Positions 43,701-52,622 of a stretch of DNA of 64,000 bases are shown piece after piece. The position numbers were made by a program, and so were the translations under genes. The notes below the pieces were generated by a model that ran no database searches, had not been told where the DNA came from, and was given only the letters and a program-made list of their open reading frames with translations. The stretch covers positions 124,001 through 188,000 of the forward strand of contig NZ_PSXX01000006.1 in NCBI RefSeq assembly GCF_002931055.1, in the 5' to 3' direction. Source of the stretch: Pseudoclavibacter sp. AY1H1 (GTDB lineage: Bacteria > Actinomycetota > Actinomycetes > Actinomycetales > Microbacteriaceae). Within the stretch, counting starts at the first letter, position 1, and each line of letters begins with the position of its first letter.

Positions 43701-45704
43701 ATGAGCGCAAACGACGATCTCGCCAGCGAGCTGCTGAAGCTGCTCGGTGGCCCAGGCAACATCGCCGGCGTCGAGAACTGCATGACGCGGATGCGGGTCT
43801 CCCTCGTCGACCGCGACCTGGTCGACGACGGCGCGATCACATCGCTTTCCGGCGTGCTGGGCGTTGTCGATGACGACACCTACCAGGTTGTGCTCGGACC
43901 AGGCAAGGTCACCAAGGTGACCGACGGGTTCCGTCGAGCGCTCGGTGCCTCGGGCGCTGACGCCGAGGCCCTCGCCGCGCGTGGCGCGGCCATCAAGGCT
44001 GGTCAGAAGCAACGCAACAACACCCCGTTCAAGAACTTCATCCGCAAGATCGCCAATATCTTCGTGCCGCTCATCCCGGCGCTCATCGGAGCCGGCATCG
44101 TGGCCGCCGTGCGCGGGCTCCTCGTCAACTGGGTCACGGTCGGGACGGCTCCTGAGTTCGTCGAGGCGGTGGTTCCGGCTCTCACCGTCATCGGCTCGGC
44201 GTTCTTCGCGTTCCTGCCGATCTTCGCCGGCATCAACGCCGCCAAGGAGTTCGGCGGCACACCCGCGCTCGGTGGCGCCGTCGCGGCGATCATCGTCTTC
44301 GCAGGCATCAGCGACGTGCAGTACAGCCTCCCCGTCCTCGGCGAAATCGTGCTCGCACCCGGGCAGGGCGGCGTCATCGGGGCTATCTTCGCCGCCGGGC
44401 TCTGCGCCTGGATCGAGCGCAGTCTGCGCGGGAAGATCCCGGATGCCATCGACATCCTCGTCACGCCGACGCTGGCTCTCCTCATCTCCGGACTCGCCAC
44501 GATCTTCGTGTTCATGTTCGTCGCGGGCAACATTGCGAGTGCCATCGGCACGGGCGCGATCTGGCTGCTCGACAACTCCGGTCTCCTTGCCGGGTTCGTG
44601 CTCGGCGGGCTCTTCCTGCCGCTCGTGATGCTCGGCCTCCACCAGGCGCTCATCCCCATCCACGCGACGCTCATCGAGCAGGTGGGCTTCACGCCGCTCC
44701 TCACGATCCTCGCGATGGCGGGAGCGGGACAGGTCGGCGCCGCGCTCGCGATCTTCTTCAGGCTGAACCGGAACAGGTCCCTGCGGACGACGATCAAGGG
44801 TGCCCTCCCGGTCGGCATCCTGGGCGTCGGGGAGCCGCTGATCTACGCGGTCACGCTGCCGCTGGGGCGCCCCTTCCTCACCGCCTGCCTCGGCGGTGCC
44901 GTCGGCGGTGCAGTCGCTGGGGCCTTCAACCAGTTCGCGGGTGCCTTCGGCGCGACGGCGATCGGCCCCTCTGGGTGGGCGCTGCTGCCGTTGCTGCAGA
45001 GCGACAACGGGCAGGGATACGCGATCCTCGCGTATGTCGTCGGGCTCCTCGCCGGGTACATCTCCGGTTTCCTGATCACCTACTTCTGGGGCTTCACGCC
45101 GGCGCTCCTCGCCGAGCACAACGCGAATCAGGGCGACGAGAAGAACAAGCTGCTCGGCGACGAGGCCGCGCTGGAGGGCGCTGCGGCCACGGCCGGCGTG
45201 ACCGGCGGGGCTGCTGGCATTGCAGGCGTTGCGGGCCAGCGCATCGATGTCCTCGCCCCGGTCGAAGGAACGGTGATCCGCCTCTCCGACGTCGAGGACG
45301 AGGCGTTCTCCGCGGGCACGATGGGTGACGGCTTCGCGGTCGAGCCGACGTCCGGCGACTTCCGCAGTCCCGTATCCGGAACCATCACGGCGTTGTTCCC
45401 GACCGGCCACGCGTTCGGCGTCACGACCCCCGAAGGGCTCGAGGTCCTCGTGCACATCGGCCTCGGCACCGTCGACCTGCACGGCGAGGGGTTCGACCTC
45501 AAGCGAGCGGAGGGTGACGTCGTCGAGGCCGGTGACGTGATCGTCAAGGTGGATCTCGATGCCGTGCGTGCCCGGGTCCGCTCGCTCGCCACCCCCGTGG
45601 TGGTGCTGAACGGCGCAGCATTCCCGATCGTGGAGCGCCGATCCCAGGGCGGCCCGCCGCTCACCGTCGAAGCGGTTGCCGCCGCCACGTCAGCCCGAAG
45701 CTGA
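43701..45704 (+). CDS. PTS permease EIIBCA, MurNAc/beta-glucoside-like
   Basis: A 667-residue fusion. EIIB occupies residues 1-95 with phospho-Cys27 (VENCMTRMRV). EIIC spans about residues 100-460 with about ten helices and GINAAKEFGGTP and GVGEPLIYAVTLP loops. A linker rich in Ala/Gly leads to EIIA at about residues 515-665 with phospho-His585 (VLVHIGLGTVDLHGEGF). E. coli MurP has no EIIA, so this is a complete version. GAAGAGG 6 nt upstream fixes ATG 43701. Context with murQ points to MurNAc uptake. Confidence 0.92.
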   Translation: MSANDDLASELLKLLGGPGNIAGVENCMTRMRVSLVDRDLVDDGAITSLSGVLGVVDDDTYQVVLGPGKVTKVTDGFRRALGASGADAEALAARGAAIKAGQKQRNNTPFKNFIRKIANIFVPLIPALIGAGIVAAVRGLLVNWVTVGTAPEFVEAVVPALTVIGSAFFAFLPIFAGINAAKEFGGTPALGGAVAAIIVFAGISDVQYSLPVLGEIVLAPGQGGVIGAIFAAGLCAWIERSLRGKIPDAIDILVTPTLALLISGLATIFVFMFVAGNIASAIGTGAIWLLDNSGLLAGFVLGGLFLPLVMLGLHQALIPIHATLIEQVGFTPLLTILAMAGAGQVGAALAIFFRLNRNRSLRTTIKGALPVGILGVGEPLIYAVTLPLGRPFLTACLGGAVGGAVAGAFNQFAGAFGATAIGPSGWALLPLLQSDNGQGYAILAYVVGLLAGYISGFLITYFWGFTPALLAEHNANQGDEKNKLLGDEAALEGAAATAGVTGGAAGIAGVAGQRIDVLAPVEGTVIRLSDVEDEAFSAGTMGDGFAVEPTSGDFRSPVSGTITALFPTGHAFGVTTPEGLEVLVHIGLGTVDLHGEGFDLKRAEGDVVEAGDVIVKVDLDAVRARVRSLATPVVVLNGAAFPIVERRSQGGPPLTVEAVAAATSARS

Positions 45705-45711
45705 AGCGTGA

Positions 45712-45738
45712 GGTGGCCGGTGCTCAGTGCTGGCCACC
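45712..45738. terminator. hairpin after the PTS gene
   Basis: GGTGGCC (45712-45718) pairs with GGCCACC (45732-45738) over a 13-nt loop. It overlaps the 3' end of the convergent SMR gene and can end both transcripts. Confidence 0.5.
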
Positions 45739-46050
45739 CACCTCGACGAGCAGCACGCCGGCGCCGATGAGGGCGATGCCGGCCGCCATCATCCACGTGA
45801 ACGGCTCCTTGAAGATGAAGTGGCTGAGCACGGCGGTGAGTGCGACGCCGACGGCCGCCCAGATGCCGTAGGCGACGCCGAGCGGTACCCCTTGCGCCAA
45901 GGTCAGCGACAGCAGTGTGAAGGCGGTCACGTAGCCGACGGCGACGGGCAGGTACCAGAGGCGGCTGCCGTCGACGGTCTTCCGCAGGGAGAGCGTGCCG
46001 CCGACCTCGGTGAGGATCGCGCCGGCGAGGAAGAGCCAGCCGAGCGTCAC
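45724..46050 (-). CDS. small multidrug resistance (SMR) protein, subunit 2
   Basis: A 108-residue protein with four helices. The membrane Glu in LFLAGAILTEVGGTLSLR is the SMR coupling residue and GVPLGVAYGIWAAVGVALTA is the family signature. GTG start overlaps the stop of the preceding SMR gene (GTGA). Paired SMR genes usually form an antiparallel heterodimer. Confidence 0.92.
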   Translation of the reverse strand: MTLGWLFLAGAILTEVGGTLSLRKTVDGSRLWYLPVAVGYVTAFTLLSLTLAQGVPLGVAYGIWAAVGVALTAVLSHFIFKEPFTWMMAAGIALIGAGVLLVEVGGQH

Positions 46051-46427
46051 GCGGACACCCCGTCGGCCCTCTGCGTCTGATCCTTCAGTCGTTCGGCGCG
46101 GTCGTGCGCGCGCTGCGATCCCAGCTCGACGAGCAGCACGCCGCCGATGATGAGCACGATGCCGAGGCCCATGAGTGCGGTGAGCGGTTCTGCGAAGAGC
46201 AGCGCCGACAGCAGGGCGGTCAGGGCGACCCCCAGGGCACCCCAGATGCCGTAGGCGACGCCGAGGGGCAAGCCGGCGCGCAGCACAAGTGCAAGGAACG
46301 CGAACGAAGCCAGGTACCCGGTGACGACGACCGCGTACAGAGCGGGGGCATCCAGTGCCCCCTTGAGGGAGAGGGATGCGGTGACCTCGCACGAGATCGC
46401 CGCGGCCAGGAGCAGCCATTTGCGCAT
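46047..46427 (-). CDS. small multidrug resistance (SMR) protein, subunit 1
   Basis: A 126-residue protein with the coupling Glu in LLLAAAISCEVTASLSLK, the signature GLPLGVAYGIWGALGVALTA and a 20-residue charged C-terminal tail absent from its partner. It is first of the pair. Export of cationic drugs or guanidinium-type metabolites is the family role. Confidence 0.92.
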   Translation of the reverse strand: MRKWLLLAAAISCEVTASLSLKGALDAPALYAVVVTGYLASFAFLALVLRAGLPLGVAYGIWGALGVALTALLSALLFAEPLTALMGLGIVLIIGGVLLVELGSQRAHDRAERLKDQTQRADGVSA

Positions 46428-46552
46428 GCGCGGATTCTCGCAGGTTCGGATGACGGACAGAAGCGGCAGCTCCCGGGGCTCTCGGACCCGGGCTCGATAG
46501 CGTTGGGTGAGGGCGGCAAGTGGTGCGGGCGACGATGGAGCGGAGGAGCGAC

Positions 46553-46825
46553 ATGGGTACTGCAGCGAACGGCAGGTTCGAGCGTCTGCCGGAGCGGGTC
46601 GACCCGAGTGACTACTCGATCGACGTTCCTGCGTCCGACCCGGCGAGTGTGACGGAGCAGCTCCCACCGGCCGGGTCACCGGAGCTGATAGCCGCGACGC
46701 AGCTCGCGCAGACATCGAGCAGCATCGGCTCGCGGCGACGTCCGCAGATGCGCATCGGTGTCGCCGTGCTCGCGGCTGTCCTGGGCGGAGTCGCGCTGCT
46801 CGCCGTCGTCCAGATCCTCTTCTAG
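46553..46825 (+). CDS. small tail-anchored membrane protein
   Basis: A 90-residue protein: an acidic, Pro/Ser-rich N-terminal 65 residues and one helix at the C-terminus (IGVAVLAAVLGGVALLAVV). GGAGGAG 7 nt upstream of ATG 46553 is a strong ribosome site. No domain recognised. Confidence 0.6.
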   Translation: MGTAANGRFERLPERVDPSDYSIDVPASDPASVTEQLPPAGSPELIAATQLAQTSSSIGSRRRPQMRIGVAVLAAVLGGVALLAVVQILF

Positions 46826-47009
46826 CCCCCTGCCCCTTCTCTCCCTCATCTTCTAGCCCCTCTTTCTTTCTATCCCGCTCCTCTCTTGGCCCCTCCGTGT
46901 TCGACGCGCTGGCGTTGGTGCGGTGACGTCGGCGCGACAACATCCACCCGGTGATGTCTGCTCGGTGAGGTTGACCCGCCGGTGCTCGGGATACGGCGTC
47001 TTGTCGTTC
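46826..47009. other. pyrimidine-rich intergenic tract
   Basis: From about 46814 to 46897 the plus strand is almost all C and T, with TTCTAGCCCC occurring twice (46820-46829 and 46851-46860). No gene is supported here. The rest of the gap up to the hydrolase stop at 47010 shows nothing notable. Confidence 0.6.
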
Positions 47010-47705
47010 TCAGTCCGTCACGGCGTCGACGACGGCAGCGGCGAGTTCTGCGGGCTTCGTGAGCTGCGGCCAGTGGCCCGTCGGGAGTTCGACGATGCGA
47101 ACTGAGCGTGCGCGAGCGAGTTCTGCGACGTAGGGGTGGCCGCCCTCCATGAACTGCCGGAGCAGTGGTTCCGGCATGGTGCTGGTGATGACGACAGCTG
47201 GCACGTCGTAGCGGCGTTCGTCGCTCAGCTGCTGCTTCTCGGTCGCGACGCCGGCGGGTTCGGGCACGGCGATTGCCTCGAGCCGTTTCCAGACCTCCTC
47301 GCTCATGTCGACCAGCTCGGGCTCTCCGAAGGCGCTGCGGTCGGGCAGCGGGAGGGTGGCGCCGGACGCTTCCAGTTCGTCGTTGATGACGCCGCCGTCT
47401 GCGAGCGGGCCGGAGTCGACGTACACGACCTTCGCGACGCGCTCGGGTCGCGCATCCACGACGCCGTAGGCCACGGCTCCGCCGCCGCTGTGCCCGACGA
47501 CCGCGACGTCGCCGTCGAGCGAGTCGACGAGCGCGATGACGGCCTCGATGTGGGTGCGAAGGCCGACGCCGGCTTGGTCCTCACCGGGGCCCTTGCCAGG
47601 CAGGGTCAGCGGATGCACGGTGTGGCCAGCCGCTTCGAGCGCCTGTGTGACGGGGGCCCAGGAATCGCCCGTGAGCCAGAAGCCGGGAATGAGGATGATG
47701 TTCAT
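47010..47705 (-). CDS. alpha/beta hydrolase
   Basis: A 231-residue hydrolase. The oxyanion region is ILIPGFWLTGDSW, the nucleophile elbow is VVGHSGGGAVAYG, and the catalytic His is in PTGHWPQLTKP. It resembles the EstC/salicylate-esterase-like group of small hydrolases. TAGCGT lies 6 nt before the ATG, a leaderless pattern. Substrate unknown. Confidence 0.88.
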   Translation of the reverse strand: MNIILIPGFWLTGDSWAPVTQALEAAGHTVHPLTLPGKGPGEDQAGVGLRTHIEAVIALVDSLDGDVAVVGHSGGGAVAYGVVDARPERVAKVVYVDSGPLADGGVINDELEASGATLPLPDRSAFGEPELVDMSEEVWKRLEAIAVPEPAGVATEKQQLSDERRYDVPAVVITSTMPEPLLRQFMEGGHPYVAELARARSVRIVELPTGHWPQLTKPAELAAAVVDAVTD

Positions 47706-47819
47706 GGTGCGACGCTAACGGCGACCACCGACAAAGTCGGGTGAGAGTGGATGACGTCAGTCGAGAACCCGGGAGTCAGCTTCCTCGTGCTCGCCGATCC
47801 AACCGACGCAGTCGTTCGT

Positions 47820-49031
47820 TCAGGACTGTGAGCGGGCCGGCTTCCGAAGCGCGACGAAGCTCGCGATCGGCCCGATCGCCAGCACAACAAACGCGTACTG
47901 CCAGCCGACGACGCTGGCCAGAGCTGCGACGAGGGCGATCGCACCGATGCTGAGGAAATACCCCAGACCCATTTGCGTGGCGATGGCGCTGCCGACCTGC
48001 TGCGGGGGAGCGGCGTCCCCGACCATGGCGGAGTAGAGGGGGGAATCGGCGATCGCGGATGCACTCCAGACGGCGAGGATGACGAGTGCGAATGCGACCG
48101 GGAGTGCGACCAGAGCCGGCGTCGCGAGGGCGCAAGTGGCCGAGATCCCAACTGACCAGCGCGCCGTGACTCGCTTGCCGTAGCGGCTCGCGACCACCCC
48201 GCCGATGACGCAGCCGACAGCGCCAGCCAGCCCGACGATGCTGAACGCCCAGAGGCCTATCTGCTGTCCGATCCACCCGGGAAGGGTGAGAAGCAGCGCC
48301 GGAAGCCAGACCCAGAGTCCGTAGACCTCCCACATGTGGCCGATGTAGGCCAAGGTGATGCGTTGCTGCTGTCGCGAACCGAGCGGCGAGGTTGTGAGGG
48401 CGCTCGCTCGCTCGGACCTCTCCGTTGGCACGTCGCCAGCGGATGAGCGCCGAGCTGCGTGGCTTCCCGTCCGCAGGGTGAGGCCGAGGAGCGCTGCAAC
48501 GGTGGCTGAGGCGCTGCAGGCGACGAGCACACCTCGCCAATCCTCAACCGGCGTTGCCTCAAGCAGATGCGGCGCTGCAGTCCCCAGCGTGAGTGCGGCG
48601 ACGACACCTGCGACCGCCAGGCCCCGCCAGCGCGGTGTCGACCAGGACACGGTTGCACGCATCCCTGCGGGGTAGACGCAGGCGAGTGTGACGCCGACAA
48701 GCACTCGAGAAGCCACAAGCAGCGCGAGGCTCTCGGAAGCGAGCAACGGCAAGAGCGTGACAAGCGCGGTAGCGAGCGAGCCGACAGGGATCAGGAGCTG
48801 GGGGTCGAGACGATCGGTGATGCGAGAAAGCCCTACGGCAACCGCGCCCAGCGCGAACCCCGCCTGCACCGCGGCGACCAGCAGCGTCCGCCCCGTCGCA
48901 TCAAGATCGAACTCGAGGGTGAGCGACGGGACGGCGGCGGCTGTAGCGAACCAGCACGAGATCGCCAGGATCTGGACGACGATACCGACCGAGATCTGCC
49001 AGAGCGCGATGATCAGTCGAGGCTGGTCCAC
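47820..49031 (-). CDS. MFS transporter
   Basis: A 403-residue permease with twelve predicted helices. The central loop after helix 6 is Ser/Arg-rich (HAARRSSAGDVPTERSERAS). It starts with GTG 49031, 18 bp inside the end of the aldehyde dehydrogenase gene, so it is probably translated with the catabolic operon. Cyanate/purine (CynX-like) exporters and importers look similar; cargo is not known. Confidence 0.87.
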   Translation of the reverse strand: MDQPRLIIALWQISVGIVVQILAISCWFATAAAVPSLTLEFDLDATGRTLLVAAVQAGFALGAVAVGLSRITDRLDPQLLIPVGSLATALVTLLPLLASESLALLVASRVLVGVTLACVYPAGMRATVSWSTPRWRGLAVAGVVAALTLGTAAPHLLEATPVEDWRGVLVACSASATVAALLGLTLRTGSHAARRSSAGDVPTERSERASALTTSPLGSRQQQRITLAYIGHMWEVYGLWVWLPALLLTLPGWIGQQIGLWAFSIVGLAGAVGCVIGGVVASRYGKRVTARWSVGISATCALATPALVALPVAFALVILAVWSASAIADSPLYSAMVGDAAPPQQVGSAIATQMGLGYFLSIGAIALVAALASVVGWQYAFVVLAIGPIASFVALRKPARSQS

Positions 49032-50548
49032 ACCGTCTTCGTTTCGAGGTAGGACTCGAGGTTCGCGTGCCCCATGTCGCGGCCGTAGCCGGACATCTTG
49101 TACCCGCCGAAAGGGGCGGCCGCGTCGGTGGCGCCGTACATGTTGATGTACACGGTTCCTGCTTGAAGGCGCCGAGCGAGGCGATTCGCTCGGCCGATGT
49201 CGCGTGTCCAGATTCCAGCCGCCAATCCATAGGGGGAGTCGTTGGCGCGCCTGGCGATCTCGTCGACGTCGTCGAACGGCTGCGCGACGACGACGGGACC
49301 GAAGATCTCTTCCCGAACTGCCGTGAAGGTGTCGTCGACATCCGTCAGGATGGTCGGCCGCACGTAGTAGCCCGCCGAGTCGACGCCGTCGGGAAGCTGC
49401 GATCCGCCCGCGGCGGCTGTGGCGCCCTGCTGCAGGGCGCCGTCGATGAATCCGCGGACGCGCTCGTGTTGCGTGCGACTGATCAGCGGACCGAGTTGCG
49501 ACTGCTCTGCAAGACCGTGACCGACACGCAGCGACTCGGCGATCGTTGCGAGCTCGCCGACGACCTCCTCGAAGATGCCGCGCTGGATGTACAGGCGTGA
49601 GCCTGCTGAGCAGGATTGTCCAGCGTTCGAGAAGATCGCCGATGCGGCGCCTCGCGCGGCCTCCGGTACCGGGCTGTCGTCGAAGACGATGTTCGGGCTC
49701 TTACCGCCGAGCTCGAGTGTGACGCGTTTGACCATGGGGGCCGCCCGCTGTGCGATCCGAGTTCCGACTGCCGTTGAGCCGGTGAAAGCGACCTTGTCGA
49801 CGCCGGGATGATCGACGAGGGCTTCCCCGGCTTCAGCCCCATATCCCGTCAGGATGTTGAGGACGCCCGGCGGAATGCCCGCTTCGAGCGCCAGTTGACC
49901 GAAGCGCAGGGCGCTCAGCGGAGTGTTCTCGGCTGGCTTGAGGATGATGGTGCACCCGGCGGCCAATGCGGGGGCGATCTTCCACATGGCCATGAGAAGT
50001 GGGTAGTTCCACGGCACGATCTGCGCGACGACTCCGACGGGTTCTCGCTCCGTCCTCACCATCGCGTCTGGGATCGATACGGGGATCGTGTTCCCCTCGA
50101 TCTTGGAGGTCCAGCCTGCGAAGTAGTCGAGATGACGGATGGCGAGCGGGAAGTCGCCGGCTTCCACGTCACGGCGAAGCTTGCCTCCGTCGATGACCTC
50201 GAGGTCGATGATCTCTTCGCGGTGTTCCTCGAGAATGCGTGCGAAGCGAGTGATCGCGAGGCCTCGATCCAGCGCGCTCATTCGGCGCCACGGTGAGGTG
50301 TCGGCAAAAGCCCGGCGAGCCGCGCGGACTGCGCGATCCGCATCCACTGCATCCGCGGCAGCGGCTCGAGCGATCACGCGCCCGGTGCCCGGGTCGACGA
50401 CGTCCGTCGTGCGAGCAGAGTGCGCTTCCACCATCTCGCCGTCGATCAGCAGGCGAGGGGGTGCAGCGAGGAAGACACGCGTGGCACTGCTCAGGTCGGG
50501 GCCAAGCGCGGTTTCGAGGTTCGGGGCCTGCTGGTTGAGGTGCGTCAT
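49013..50548 (-). CDS. aldehyde dehydrogenase (NAD(P)-dependent, ALDH superfamily)
   Basis: A 511-residue dehydrogenase. Motifs are complete: FTGSTAVGTRI for the cofactor, VTLELGGKSPNIVF with the general-base Glu, and SNAGQSCSAGSRLYIQ with the catalytic Cys. GGAGGACT upstream gives a clear start at 50548. In this island it would oxidise the aldehyde released by the aldolase (glycolaldehyde or lactaldehyde are the usual products). Confidence 0.95.
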   Translation of the reverse strand: MTHLNQQAPNLETALGPDLSSATRVFLAAPPRLLIDGEMVEAHSARTTDVVDPGTGRVIARAAAADAVDADRAVRAARRAFADTSPWRRMSALDRGLAITRFARILEEHREEIIDLEVIDGGKLRRDVEAGDFPLAIRHLDYFAGWTSKIEGNTIPVSIPDAMVRTEREPVGVVAQIVPWNYPLLMAMWKIAPALAAGCTIILKPAENTPLSALRFGQLALEAGIPPGVLNILTGYGAEAGEALVDHPGVDKVAFTGSTAVGTRIAQRAAPMVKRVTLELGGKSPNIVFDDSPVPEAARGAASAIFSNAGQSCSAGSRLYIQRGIFEEVVGELATIAESLRVGHGLAEQSQLGPLISRTQHERVRGFIDGALQQGATAAAGGSQLPDGVDSAGYYVRPTILTDVDDTFTAVREEIFGPVVVAQPFDDVDEIARRANDSPYGLAAGIWTRDIGRANRLARRLQAGTVYINMYGATDAAAPFGGYKMSGYGRDMGHANLESYLETKTVWTSLD

Positions 50549-50573
50549 GGAGTCCTCCAGTTGTCTTGTCCGG

Positions 50574-51206
50574 TCACGCGTGGTGCAATGCGGCGAATGC
50601 GTCGGCCGGCATCGTGGTTGTCGTATCTCCAAGGAGAAGCGCCCTGTACGTCGCGGTCGCTGCCTCCTCGAGGTTCAGCGCACGGCGGTAGGCCATGGAG
50701 ATGGTCTCCCCGAGCGCAGAGCAGCCGTGGTTGCCCATGACGATGCAGTTGTGGGATTTTGCCTGCTCAGCAGCGGAATCGGCCAGTTCGTCGGAGCCGT
50801 TCGGGTAGTACGGCGTGGTGCCGATCGAGCGGACGTAGTACGCGTGGTCGAGTGTGATGAGCCGAATCTCGTGGCCCAGCGCGTCGAGGAGAACAGCGTG
50901 CTGGGGGTGAACGTGCACGACGGAGTTGATGTCCTGGCGCTCCTCGTACGTCCGCTGGTGCAACTTCCATTCGCTGGACGGAGAAGGGTTGCCGGCTACG
51001 ACTTCTCCGGCGAGGTTCATCACAGTGAAGTCGTCGGGGGTGAGCCGGTCGAGCCAGGTGCCTGACGCGGTGACGACGAAGGTGGTGTCGTCGACGCGTG
51101 CCGAGAGGTTGCCTCCGGAAGCGAGGGCCAGGCCCCGCTCGACGACGCCGAGTCCCGTTTCGCTGAGTTCTGCAGTGAGCGCTTCGACGCGCTGTTGTGT
51201 GGTCAT
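50574..51206 (-). CDS. class II (zinc) aldolase, L-fuculose/ribulose-phosphate type
   Basis: A 210-residue aldolase/epimerase-family protein. The phosphate-binding SGGNLSAR and ASGTWLDRL, the zinc site VVHVHPQH and a third His in MGNHGCSALG are visible. Related enzymes split ketose-1-phosphates into DHAP and an aldehyde or epimerise ribulose-5-phosphate. The kinase and aldehyde dehydrogenase in the island favour the cleaving role. GGAG precedes ATG 51206. Confidence 0.92.
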   Translation of the reverse strand: MTTQQRVEALTAELSETGLGVVERGLALASGGNLSARVDDTTFVVTASGTWLDRLTPDDFTVMNLAGEVVAGNPSPSSEWKLHQRTYEERQDINSVVHVHPQHAVLLDALGHEIRLITLDHAYYVRSIGTTPYYPNGSDELADSAAEQAKSHNCIVMGNHGCSALGETISMAYRRALNLEEAATATYRALLLGDTTTTMPADAFAALHHA

Positions 51207-51240
51207 GTGTCACTCCGAGTTTTGGCGAGATGTGGATGGA

Positions 51241-52545
51241 TCAGGTGGCGATGGGGGCAGGTGTCGATGAGGCGGACGACATCTGGTCCGCCGTGACGCC
51301 TGGCTTCGAGGGCTTGAGCATGAACGTCAGGACGAACCCGACGAGGTACAGGCTGGCGATGACCCAGATCGTTCCCTGGATCCCGATCGGGGTCACCAGT
51401 CCGGCGATCACTGGGCCGATGAACTGGCTGAGTCCAGCGCCGAGGTTGAGGATGGCGACGGCGGCTGCCTTGTGCATGGGGGCGAGGAGGGGAACGATTG
51501 CCGAAAGTGGCACGAACATGCCGAGCGCGAGTCCGTAGGCGATCGCGATGGCGATGGTGACTGCGAAGTTCGGGCCGATGGCGGTCGGCACGTAGTACAG
51601 GGCGAGGATCGTCACGAAGCAGCCGATGCCGCCGGCCCAGGCGACGACGTTGACGCGCCCGATCCAGTCAGACAGGTAGCCGGAGATGAGGTTGGCGGCG
51701 ACGTTGGCGGCGAGCATCGTGCCCCAGATGACCTGCCACTCGGCGACTGCGAACCCGACGTCTCGAACCATGTACGTCGTCAAGAAGACCACGAACGCGT
51801 AGAACGAGAGGGTATTGATGAGGCGCACGATGCCGCCGATGCCGATCTTGGGGTTCGTGCCGACGATCGTGATGCTGCTCACCACACCCCGAACGCTGTT
51901 CGCGACCGTGACCTTCTTGCTGACTGGATTGCGGAGGAGGAGAGCGACCATGAGGCCGCCGACCGTGACGAATGCAAGCGAGAGCCAGAGCGTCGCCAGC
52001 TCTCCGATGACCGGGATGATCGCCCCGGCGAAGTAGGAGCTGAGGACGCCGAGGCCGAGGGTGGAGAAGAACCAATACCAGCCGACCGCCTTGCCCATCA
52101 CGTTCTCCGGCGTTCCCATCGTGACCCACACGAGGAATCCGTACGCGAACATCGGGTAGCCAAGGCCCCTGATGCCGAAGGCCAGCAACATGATGCTGAA
52201 GTTCTCGGCCATTACTCCGAAGACGAGGAAGAGCACCTGGAAGACGACCCAGATACCGAAGCCGAGCATCATGACTCGCTTCGGACCCCAGGCTTCAGCC
52301 AGCGCACCGCTGAGCCAGGCGGCTGCGGCGACGACGATGCCGTACGTCGCCCAGAGTGCGGTGATCTGTCCGGCGTCGAAGCCCTGCTGATCAAGGTACG
52401 GCGAGAGGAAGCCCGCCTCGATGCCGTCGCCGATCATGAAGATCGTCAGCGCGACGAATCCCCACGCGATGGGGCGAGCGATGCCCTGCGTGCGCAGGAG
52501 CCGCGCGAACCGACTCTCGGTACTGGAGGGAGAACTGATTGCCAT
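51241..52545 (-). CDS. MFS transporter, polyol-permease (RbtT/DalT)-like
   Basis: A 434-residue twelve-helix permease. The segment AFGIRGLGYPMFAYGFLVWV closely recalls ribitol/arabinitol permeases. GGAG upstream supports ATG 52545. It is divergent from the SorC regulator, with the operator palindrome between them, and is the first gene of transporter-aldolase-ALDH-MFS. Cargo is likely a polyol or small sugar. Confidence 0.88.
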   Translation of the reverse strand: MAISSPSSTESRFARLLRTQGIARPIAWGFVALTIFMIGDGIEAGFLSPYLDQQGFDAGQITALWATYGIVVAAAAWLSGALAEAWGPKRVMMLGFGIWVVFQVLFLVFGVMAENFSIMLLAFGIRGLGYPMFAYGFLVWVTMGTPENVMGKAVGWYWFFSTLGLGVLSSYFAGAIIPVIGELATLWLSLAFVTVGGLMVALLLRNPVSKKVTVANSVRGVVSSITIVGTNPKIGIGGIVRLINTLSFYAFVVFLTTYMVRDVGFAVAEWQVIWGTMLAANVAANLISGYLSDWIGRVNVVAWAGGIGCFVTILALYYVPTAIGPNFAVTIAIAIAYGLALGMFVPLSAIVPLLAPMHKAAAVAILNLGAGLSQFIGPVIAGLVTPIGIQGTIWVIASLYLVGFVLTFMLKPSKPGVTADQMSSASSTPAPIAT

Positions 52546-52590
52546 AGGGAGACTCCTCATTGAGTACGTACTGGCTAGTGGTGTACATTT

Positions 52591-52606
52591 GTTCACAACA
52601 GTGAAC
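52591..52606. promoter_or_regulatory. SorC operator candidate
   Basis: GTTCAC-AACA-GTGAAC, a perfect 6-bp inverted repeat in the divergent SorC/transporter promoter region. TATGCT at 52608-52613 may be the SorC -10, so the operator would overlap both promoters. AGTACGTACT at 52563-52572 is a second palindrome nearby. Confidence 0.65.
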
Positions 52607-52622
52607 TTATGCTCCACACATA

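Noticed and set aside
50716-50726. GTTGTGG-like match inside the aldolase gene as another repeat copy
   Set aside because: It has no inverted partner at the family spacing and lies within conserved coding sequence.
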